Below are positions 38,401-50,400 of a DNA stretch of 64,000 nucleotides, piece by piece. Below the pieces are notes generated by a model that searched no databases, had not been told where the DNA came from, and saw nothing but the letters and a program-made list of their open reading frames with translations. The stretch lies in NCBI GenBank assembly GCA_038373865.1, contig JAXGGA010003023.1, positions 1 to 64,000 of the forward strand, written 5' to 3'. The stretch is from Uloborus plumipes. Lineage: Eukaryota > Arthropoda > Arachnida > Araneae > Uloboridae. The position numbers and the translations under genes are program-made. The stretch's first letter is position 1. Each line of letters begins with the position of its first letter.

Positions 38401-41400
38401 CGGAGTTTATTAATTCTGGGGCGATTTTCGACTTGGCAAACATCTCTCGTATTATAGTATAGGATATATTTTTCACTGACATAAACAGCCCCAATTTTGA
38501 AATAAAAATCACGGACTAAAAAAGTTAAGCTGTTTTTCCCCCACAACTCTAATTCGACACATAAAAGAAAGTACTTACAACTCCAAAACACCTATACAAT
38601 TTTCTTTGAAAATTTTGACTGAAATATTGATTTTCAACAATTATTTAATCGTAATATTTTTTCTAATTAAGTGAATAAAAACAGATTAAAAGTAATAGTC
38701 CCAGTCGCCAAAAGTGGCAACTGTTGTTCAACTTGAAAGTGAATTAACACTATTACAGCCCTTCTCTTGTGTTACAATTGCAAGTTTATCTTGATTCTGT
38801 ACTTTTTTTGTCGTGATTTCAGATTGAATATTTTCAATTCAAGTATAATTTCAAAATAAAAATTTTTACAACTAACCTGCATTTAAAAATGGTCAGTTTT
38901 TCCCCATTGATTAAAAAAAAAGGGGGGGGGGTAAAGAGTATGTTATTGAATTTACGACCAGTTACAGTTACAAATTTCTTGAAAAATAATCTTTTCAGAT
39001 GACAGACATTTTCTGGCCAATAAATAAACCAAACTTGTATGAGTCCTGATACTTTCATTTAGTGATATTACCTTCATTTGTACTGTATTTAAAAATTTTC
39101 TAAAATGTTTCCTTTTGTTATCTGCTTCTATCTTTATATTAAAAAAATATCCATCAAAAGTCCATTTATTGTTTCTGTTGAGAATCATAACCTTTTAATT
39201 TGCTGTTAATATTAGGAATAGTGAATGGGTTATTTACCTTTTGAACTGGGTACAGACTTTTTTCAAAATGGCAACCAAAAGTGCAAAATTGGCTACCATT
39301 TTTGACTTTGGTGGGTAGCGGCTACGATTTAGAATTTTTAGTCTGGAGCTTTATAATAGAGTTATAATAATTTTATATACTTACTTCAAGAGTATTACTT
39401 TTTGTTTTCAGCAAATATTCTAACATTTGAAACAAAGAGGAGCACCTGAAATAAATTTTTAATGTTACATATCTCTTGTGAAAATTGAAATTTTGACAAT
39501 TTTTTGAAATATAAGAGAAAAGGATGACTTTAAAGCTCATTTAAAAGAACAAAATGTCAAAGACTCCCATTTCTTTAAGCTAGTGACTTTTAGAGCAGCT
39601 AAAAGAATAAAGTGACAGATTAAAATGTGATCAGTCGTGTCTGCTGTGATTGTACAGAAATAAACTTAAAGAATAAAATTCACACAACACTAATTTTCAT
39701 ATCTGGTTCCTGGCTCAAAACTGACCTAAAAATATTCATATGTTTGTTGTATTCTTAAAGATCTGTATGTTTTAAAGAGATTGCGTAGCAAAAGCAAAGT
39801 CAGAAATACGTTTGATTCCCTTAAAGCAAAAAATAGTATTTAACACTTTCCGGTCTAAGCCCGAGCTCAGCTCGGGGTGCCGTTTTTGGTGACGATGACT
39901 AAGCCCGAGCTCAGCTCAGGATCAAGATTTGAAAGTTACCCATACCAAAGCAAATTTTGCTAAATAATGTGTATTTGCAGATTAAATCTTTTTTCAAATA
40001 TTGTTTAAAATTTGGGTAAGTTTTTAAGAAATCCGTGCATACTTTTACGATAAAAAATGATATTTTCCAATGTGGAACTTTTTTTAAAGTTCCAAATATG
40101 CATTTTTCGACAATTTCTTACAAAATATTAATTGTTGTTTCACTTAAATAGGTCTTTCATCATGAAAGAAAACATCTTGAAGTATTTAATAAAACTAAAA
40201 TTACCAATATTAACTTTTTCCAAATATTTTTTTAAGAATCAAAAAAAGCGACGAAAACCCCCAGTCTAGGGGGGAGATATGCGGTCAAAATAGCTTAGAC
40301 CTGAAAGTGTTAAAGTATGGGAGTGGAATTCTTAATTAAAAAGATTTTTTCAGCAATGAACTTACTCCTGTTTGGAATATCTGTAAGTAACTTGACAATC
40401 ATGAAACCTGAAACAATTCCCTTCGCTACAAGAAAGAAAGTCCATGAAACTTTTTTGCAGATTCTCAAAATTATACATCAACTTGAAAATAATGAAATTG
40501 CTGTTTTCTGTTTGAAGCAAAAGGGAGAATCTGAAACAAATAACAATTTTAAGCATGGATAATTTTTGTACAAAAATGTTGCAAATTTTTTATAATAATT
40601 GCATACACGCATTTTTGAGAAACAATTAGCTTTTTTTTTCTGGATGTGATTAAACTATCAGTTTCCAAGAAGAACCATGTAGCTCTATTATAATAAAGAT
40701 GTAAACACTAATACAGCAGGTGAGTCAGTATGATGAAGACCCCTTTCTTAACCCTTTTCTTAAACACCCAAAGACAGCTAAAAACTGCATTTGCCAGCAT
40801 TCTATTTAAAAAAACTTCTGGCGAGAACCGTAAAGCCTATTTTTGTGTCCAAGTACTAAACTTATGACCTTCAGTCTTTTGATTTCTTAGGTCATATTTC
40901 AATAATGACCCCTTCTAAAAACAGAAGATGGGTCTGCCCATGAAAGGCATTTCATGAAACTCCAAAACTATGCCAGTATTGTTACATTTGGTTTTATCCT
41001 CATACAGAAGCATATTCAAAGAAGCATATACAGAAGCATATAATAGTGCAACACAACTAAGACATTTCCTGAGCTTACACAATGTCATACAGTCTTAACC
41101 GCTTCCCTTATAAATATTTTTGAAGAAAATTGCAAAAAAAAAAAAAAAAACATTTTTAAAATTCAATTTTGAATACAGGGGAATGAATCAAACAAAATAT
41201 GTGGGTTTTAACTTGCATTTTTAATTTTTTATAGGTGTAAAATCATTTAGTTTCACCCGAGTTTTCTCGGGATAATAATTACCTGCAACTCATACGAGTC
41301 CGAGATAAAACGGGAAAATTAGGCAAACGGTTAACCTTTTAGATCCGGGCTGTTTATATAGAAATTTTTCTTTCGACCCAGGTAGTACGACAGTTAAACA

Positions 41401-44400
41401 CAGATTTCTTTTAGATTGAAAAAAGAAGGTATAAACTGTCGTACCAGACGTATGAAACCTTGAAAAAATCCCGGCTCCAAAGGGTTCGAGCGAAAATTTC
41501 AACCCCGTCCTCTAAACTAGACAAGACTTATGGTACAACATGTGTACTGCCCGGTTCCTAAAGGTTAAGTAGTGAGTTTTATAAACTAAAAAATACTGGC
41601 TTGTAATGCTTAAAACAAGTGTTTCCCAGCCTTTTTGAGCTCATCGCCCCCTTCAAAACGCTGACTGACACTTATCCCCGCCCCCCCTTCTTCCTCAAAA
41701 AAACCATAAGTGAACATCGATACTATTAAACTAAAATGGCCTAACTTTAATTTCGAGTAAAATATGCGAACGCAATAACGCAATTGTAACCAATCACTTT
41801 TAAAATAAAAATATTAATGAACTAATAAAATACCTTTATTTATTTATTTATTTTTTGTTTCATAAAGTGAACTGATAAGCATTTGAAGGGTAATATTTAA
41901 TTAAGATCATCGACGTACTTTTCAAAAAAGAGAAGTGGATTTTTCAAGAAATTATTTTCTTTTCTACACTGGAATCTGGGGGAATTTAAATTATTGAAAA
42001 GAAAAATGTGAAAAAAAATAAATTGAAAATCTGAAAATTTATAAAATTGCCAATGAATGACAAAATACTTCTTAAGGTTCATCCGAGGTGCAAGGAGGAA
42101 GCTCTTGAACTTTAATTAGTTTTTTTCTTAACTTGTGATTAATTGTCTGAACTCTGAACAACCGGTTTCGTACATGTTTACAATTTCGGTTTTCGCTAAC
42201 TTTTTATTACTACTGTTTTCTCTTCTAAATAACCCATCCCCCCCCCATCGCTCCTTAAGAATTTACCGCCTCTTAGAGAAGTCAAATCGCCCCTTTGTGG
42301 GTGATCGCCCCAGGTTGGGAACCACTGGCTTAAACAAACAATTTATTAAAATGTTTTGAAAGTTAAATGAAATAAGTCATTGCTCATTAATGATTGTAGA
42401 TCTAATCTGTTGGTGCAGTCCCGGAAAAAAGAAAAGAAATGAAAACTGGGAGGACATTCACAGGTTTGAATTTGAATTTTCAAGAGCTATTAAGATTAAA
42501 ACCATATTTTAATTAAAAAGTGGAAAGGTGCTTGAGTGCTTGAATTAAAATTTAGAAGGAAAAAAAAGAGGATGTCATTCCCCTTGACTACAATACCAGA
42601 TCTAATTATATTATGATTAAATAAAAATGCCCCAAAGAAAAGGTATATAAAATAGACAGTGTTGTAAAAGTTGTAATTAAGCTTTTTTGGTTACTGTTTT
42701 GCAGAGTCTACAGCAATGAACTTATTTACATCAACTATCTCTATTTCATAACTTATTATCCACAAATCCTTCTTATCTACCATAATTTTAATTATTTCTA
42801 CGATGCAAAACTTTTAAATGCTATTTGTAAGAAAAGTTCTTTAAATCAATTCAATACAATTTGAGGATTTTATACAGTAAAGGGTGTTTTTTTTAGAGGT
42901 ATAGAACTTTAAGTTGGCAAAACTTTTTTGACTGGCGGCCATTTTGTCAGCTGTCAAGTGATTTATGTTTAGTTTGGTTTGGCATTTCAACATGAAGCGG
43001 CACGATCACCTAGCAAGGCGTGAATTTGGTGAATGGGCCCAAAACAAGATTGCCGTTCATCCCGATTTTCATAAGCGAATTTTTTTTAGCGATGAAGCTC
43101 ACTTTTGGTTGAGTGGATACATCAATAAACAAAACTGCCGTACTTGGAGTGACAATAATCCTCAAGTGTATGTTGGGACACCGTTACATCCAGAAAAACT
43201 GACTGTTTGGTGTGCTTTATGGGCTGGTGGAATAATTGGTCCGTACTTCTTTAAAAACGATGCTGGCCAGAACGTTACAGTCAATGGTGACCGCTATAGA
43301 GCCATGATTACTGACTTTTTCGTTCATCAGTTGAACAATTATGATGTGCAGGAGCTGTGGTTTCAACAAGATGGCGCAACATGTCACACAGCTCGTGGCA
43401 CAATTGATTTATTGAAGGATACGTTTGGTAACTGCATAGTTTCACTTTTTGGGCCCGTGAAGCGGCCTCCAAGATTGTGGGATTTAACGCCGCTTCACTA
43501 TTTTCTGTGGGGATATGTGAAGTCACTAGTCTACGCTGATAAGCCCACAACGATTGACCACTTGGAGGACAACATTCGCCGCGTTATTGCCGATATACGA
43601 CCACAAATGTTGGGAAAAGTAATCGAAAATTGGACCTCCAGATTAGACTACGTCCGAGCAAGTCGTGGCCGTCATATGACAAAAGTCATATTTAAATTAT
43701 AATGCCAGAAGATTATCTTTCGAATAAAATAAATTTCATGTCAATTTAAAAAATCATCTTTGTTTTATTCCACTTCAAAGTTCTATAACTCTAAAAAAAC
43801 ACCCTTTATTAGCAAATTTAAACTAAGAAAAAGAAAAAAAGTAGATTTGCAGCACTGAAGCTGTTGTACTAACATATGTTTAAGGGCTTTGAATAAAAAA
43901 TAAAAATAATTAATTTCAAAAGGAAAAGTTTGTACAATTAACTGATTTTATTAATTTTATGCATTTTTATAATAATTTTGCATTATTGTAACTTCAAACT
44001 GCTACAAAAACTTCACTGAAAGAAAAGATTAATGAGACACTCTCTACAACTGTGAAATTCCAAAACCCGCTGTTTTATCCCACATATTGTAGATAAGAAG
44101 GAGTTGAATTTAAACTTTTAGATTTTTTTTTCTCTTAACAGTGATAAACTAGCTTAAAGTTAAATTTTTATATTCCAATTGTGGCCTAAGAAGGTAAATT
44201 CTTATTTGTGTAAAAAATAAAGAAAAACACACAACCTGATCAAAGAATTTGCTGTTGTAGAATATTATTTTGTGCTTCAAAAAATGAAATGGCATTTTGA
44301 AATATAAAAACACACACAAAATTAAAGTCAAAACATGCATGGTAATGCATGCATAAAACAACTGTCTCTATACTTATACTGTTTTGTTAATTACAAGTGC

Positions 44401-47400
44401 TTTGATTCAACTTAAATTTAAAAATGAAGCATTACCTGGTATGATTAACATTACTGGTTAGCAATTGAAGTTTTGGCGATGTCTTATACAGCCAAATTCT
44501 TTGAACTCTCCCTGACACAGAAGTGATACTATCCCATAAGGCAAAATGATTCAATTTAACCTGAAATTCCACGTTTTGAGAAATTGCTGGAAGAACATAA
44601 TCCATGACTTCATTCAATGATTCATTCTCCACTGAAACAGGTAAAAATACTTTCATTAGCAATAATTTAAAACTATGCAAAACTATTTGTGAATTTCCAT
44701 GTTTTAAAGCAAGTTGGGGAAAAATTTAATGAAAACAGCACAGCAAAAAATTGAAATTCAGTTTGCTTACACACTTGTGATATATTTAATGACTGGTAAT
44801 ATCGTAAGAGAGGAGTGATCTACATCGGTCTCGACATATATTGTATCAGCAATTGTGCAGATCTATTTAGTAAAGAATTTGTATTGTTTTCACTTGTAAA
44901 AATGTACAATGTACATGTTGCAGTCAAATCCATACAGGGCTTAATTTTTTAGCAAAAAAAAAAAGTCTCAATCTCTCTAATCTAAATGCTAGACATAATC
45001 TGAATTATCTAAATAAAGTATACTGTAAAAAAAAAATCTGACAAAAAGTTTAAGCTAAATCTAATCCCTATGCACTACAAACCAAACCCAACTGGGTAGA
45101 GCACCTGTGAATGGAAAAAATGACTAATTTTTCAAAATGCTGGAGAGAGATGCAACAGTATACAATTTCAATATTTGTATAATTGTATTGAGAAACTGAT
45201 TTTTGATGAAAACAGACAGCAAAATCTGTAAAATAAATGTTTTAATTGTTAAAATTATTATCCCATCTATTTTACCTTATCTTTATTTTATGCAAAACAA
45301 AATGATAAGCTACGTGTTTAAAATGAAATGAAGTAAAGTATGTGACTTTATGAAAAATCTCTAAGAGCAAACACATTCATCATAGTACATTATTAATTTA
45401 CCTTAATACTGCCATTTTTCATGAAATTAATTGCTATAACTCCAAAAAGCAAATTCCTCCCAAATATCGAACATTTCTCAATAACAGACAAAATTTTGGG
45501 TTCCATAATCTAATGCCTGTCTGTTACTATTCTGTACAACAGTAACATAAACTTATAAAATATTACACAAAGAGAGAATTCAAGTGTTCATTGCAAAACA
45601 GAACAATATTTTCATTCTTAAAGGGAAGAACATGATTTGTTGCAAAAGCACAGTTTAAAGAAACATGAAACAAAATATTCCATTTTATCAATTTGTTTAT
45701 AGAGGAGAGATTTTAAAACTACATAAAAGTAAAATAAGGGGGGAAATATGTTTACTTTTGCTACTTTGCAAACACAATGTTGAAGAAATGTCATCGTTTT
45801 CTGACTGCATTGCTTCAAGATAATGAGTGCAAAGAATGACAGGATATTGAATTGATGGCACATGCATAATTTCCCTACAAAGAAAAATTAATTGTTAGGC
45901 ATGTATGAGCACAGAAAATAAATAAAGCTACATATTTTTCAAGCATACTTAAATTAGGGGAAAAGAAGTGTTCTCATGTTCACAAACTCTTAAACACCCA
46001 AAGTTACCAGAATCCAAAATTATGTTCACCCCCTTCATGGCTCAGACATTTATTACAACATGAGGACCTTTTGCAAAATCTGTCTATTTTGATTAACTGT
46101 ACAACAATTTAACAGTAGTTGAATGCAAAAATTAGTTTTAAGCTTTTTTTTTTCATTCCAAGTCTTTTTTCAGGCTGACACTATAGTAGCTTTGGCACCT
46201 CCTTCTTTTTTCCTCTCTCTCTTTTGTACAACGACAATTAGTAATATGGATTGTCAGTACACACTATGGAAAAGGACAAAACTTTCAATTTACTATGGGC
46301 TACAAAAAATCTTAAATTTGGCACCTAAAATTAAGTATTTTTGTCTATTTCATTTTTCAAAACTGAAAAAAAAAAAGTACAACTACACTTGAATATTTTC
46401 AAATATGACTTTAACTGGGAGTTTCATCGTCAGTAAACAAAAAATAAATAAATGAAAAAATATGTAATCAAACAAAAGTAGAATTGTATTTAAAAAAGAA
46501 GTAAATTAAATACGTCAATTAATAGTTATAGAAAAAAAAAGATTGATCTTTTTTTAAATGTACTTCAAAATTACTTACCATGGATAAAATAGTCTAAAAA
46601 TTTGTTTTGCTTTAAGCTTGAATTTGTAAAAATCATTTTTCTTGAAAAGAACAATAAAATTTTCTGAATGTAACAAATTGTCATCATTTTCTACATATTT
46701 GTTTTCCTGGGAACTTCTTTCAGATGAAACATTAAGTTCATGATTTTTTTCATAGTATTTTACACACTTGGCAACCATAATTTCACCACAATGTATCACA
46801 GTGAGAATTAATAAAGTTAAAAACTTGTTGAAAGCTAAAAGATAAGAAAATAATGTTTAAAAAACGAGGAATAATAACAAATAATAAAATATTTAAATGA
46901 AACATATCAATGCAATTACAAATGTAAAAATGTGAGCAAATGATGCACGTGAAATTAAGAAAATTTATGACATACACAATTAAGTTATTTATACTAGTAC
47001 ACTGCCATCTTAAGCGCAAAAGTGGTATCTGCAGTTGAGCTCAAACTGAGACATAATTCTTTAAAGTTTTGATTCAGATGAAACTTTTTCAAATTTTTTT
47101 ATTAAATATTTCCCGTTCTTGAATGACCATATAAATTAGTATTTAGGTAAAATACGTCACAAACAGCCACCTTGTGGCGATAACTTAATTTTGTTAAAAA
47201 GAGCAGATACGACTTTTACGCTTAGCATAGCAGTATAGCTTGTTGTCAAGATTTAACCAATTGTGATTAGTGTTGCCTCCTATCGCTTTGCTTTTTAATC
47301 CACTTCCAACTGTCTTTTGTTTTGATTTTTTCTCCTTTCAAAAAAGATAAGACAGGCTCATTTACATTTTCATTATCAGACCTTACAAAATTTTCTTGCA

Positions 47401-50400
47401 TTTCATGTTTTTCGTACAGGACAGGTGCATTTTTCTGTCTAAAACTGTCCGAGGCACTTTTAGCCAGAGAAAGTCACTGCATTATCAGTAATGCATAAAT
47501 ATAAATTTGAAAAGTTGTAACTAATAAATGCTTGATTCCTCCTCGCCCAAAAATTTTAATTTGCAAAAAATAAATAAATAAATAAAAATAAAAACTAAAA
47601 AAAAATGAAAAATTTGCTGATTATTCTGTTACATAAACCTTTCTCCTGCAAGAGTTGGTAGTATTATGAAAAGAAATAACTAACTTCAGGTTCAATTATA
47701 ATTTACAATAATGCTATTATTTGCGTACTGTTAAAAAAACAAAAATGCTTAATTTAAAAAAAAAATAGTTTTATTTTATGAGTTGAAAAACTCATTATGG
47801 TATTTAAGTCAATCACTGCAATGCATTTTGAACACCCTTATTTACATGTATATGTAAGAATTTGGAATACTATTTTTAAAAATAAATATACATTTAAATT
47901 CATGCATACTAACTGAAAGTTTTCATAAAGAATTACAATTTCTGTTTAGCAAGTTATACTCAGATGTATAAGCTTTATAAATTTTTAAATACAAATTTAA
48001 AGGATCACATTGAATGAATTAGGTTAAATTAAATTTTTTACTTAATAAAATATTAACTTTTAATATAATTTATTTTGTTTCTGCTATTTGCTCACAGAAT
48101 ACAATTTGTCTAAGCTTTTTTGGACACTTTGGGACAGGACAGTAGTGTCCAAAACCTTGCCAACCCTGTTGGTACCACTAATGCGATAAATATGTTTATC
48201 TCCTGAAAATAAGAATCAGCTTACTTAAGATATCGACATATGGAAGAGTCATTCGTACTTCCCCCAAAAAAATTAAAAAAAAAGGTTTTCCAATTTCTGT
48301 TCTGTTAAGTCAAGAACAGAATCTAAAATCTCCTAATCTATTAATTTAACTGATAAACTTTGCAGTGCTGCCTGAAGTTTTTACTAATCATTATCAAATT
48401 TGCTTGATATTGCCCAGTATTAATTGATTAACTATTGTTCTTTTATTTTCATTTGAGTAAAAATTACTAAAAGATATTTTATAGCATAGAGTTTTACTGG
48501 AGAACAATCATTTCATAAGATGACCCACTTAATTTAACTACAAGAAAGGTTCTAAAATTATTCAGCTATAACGGAAATATACGTTACTTTTATTTCAGAT
48601 TTGACTTCAACAAATAATTTCTGAAAGGTACCTTCTGGTTAATCAGATATTTTTAATGGGCTCATTAACGGACCCAACTTTACTCTGGCCACACATGATT
48701 AATGTATTTTTAATCACATCCTTAATTTATAAAACAATTGAACATTTATCAGAAACATGTTTCATTATTTACGAAACATTGAAGGCATATAATTTGTTCT
48801 TTGTATAATTGTTGCTCGTACTTTCATGCATCTTCTCCTTTTTTTAGTTAAAGTATGAAGGAAATGTTACTGTATTAAAAAAAAGTCATTAAAATAATAA
48901 TATAGCTTACCGTTATTTCTGATATCATGAATTTTGTGATCCCATATAACTTTATCAGAGCGAATTCTTCTTTGGAGTTTCAATGCCTTTTCTGCTAATC
49001 CACCACTGAAAACATATTCTTTGATTCAAAAAAGTTAAAAACAATTCTAAATTTTTATATACAAATTAAGAATCAAAAGTGGGTAAAAAGATTCCTCCTT
49101 TCCTAGAAACACTATTGTTCCGAACAGTAGTACAGTCAGAGGGGTCATAATCCTCCCCATAAAGGAAGAAAATTATATGTATGAAAACACTTGTAAGGGC
49201 CCAAAATTGCATTATTCGAGCTTTTATTTCGAATTTTTTCAATGACACCCCCATAAAAAATTTCTCGCTATGCCACTGGTTCTAAAATATACAGAATAAA
49301 AATATCATAGGAAGCAAATTGAGTAGCAAATATTTCAAACCTCAATTAATCAAACCTACTATTCCTCAAATCTATACAAGTACACAAAATTGAAAACATT
49401 CCTTAAATGCAGGGTCTAATTATTATCAGAAAAAGTGCTGGTGCCTTACATTCTTCAGAACATATATTCAAACATAATTGGTATGAAACTAGTCGGAGTT
49501 TTCTTGGACTATTTAATACATTTATAAAAAACAGTACACGCACATACACAAAAACAAAGTAAAATTCCTTGTGTAAAGGGGAACTTTCTAATTTCTCAGT
49601 ACAGAACACTTGATTCTATACTACAGTAAACTACCGTATTTTCCTGTATATAATCCGCGGATTATGTGTTAAAAAAGTTCAAAATTTTGAGGTGCGTATT
49701 ATACGCTGCTGCGGATAATCTGATAAAAAAAATTTCAGCTGAAAAGTTTTAATTGAAGTTTTGAAAGTACGTTTTATTTTATCAAATAATAAACAGATGG
49801 CGCTGAAAGCATTCCGTCTCTGTGAAAAGCTAACTCAACGCTCAATCCTCCTGGTCAACACCCTGCTCCTTGCGTGTCATCCCCCCCCCCCCCCCCGCTC
49901 TTAGCGCCGAGCTAAGCAGGCGACTCTCATCGCGTTATCCAGGCGACTCTCATCGCGTTATCGTCCAATTACAGAGAGGCGCAAATAATACGTCACTCGC
50001 TCCGCTGAAAATGACGAAATAAACCGAGAAGCGAAAGAAATAGTTCTTCGCGCGGTGTCCGAATTTCGGGCGTAATTAGACCCTCTGCTTCAGAAATCAG
50101 ATTAGTTTGTGACATTCACGCATTTTTAAGCTTGTTTCTTTAACCATAATCTCCTTAAGTTGTAGAAATAATTTCACTTTTAGGAGCGTCGCTTCGTGGC
50201 GCGGAGAAATACATTCATTTGAATCGAAAGCGTCAGCCCACAAACAGGTTTCTCATCCGTTCCCCGTGACGTCATGGTCAAAGAACTATGAATCATTTTA
50301 GTGTTCTATTATAGATCGCTTTAAAATCTTAAAAGTTTAATCCTTTCGAAATGCAAATAAGAAAAAAAGCTATAACTATGTTTCGACATCGCGAATCTAA

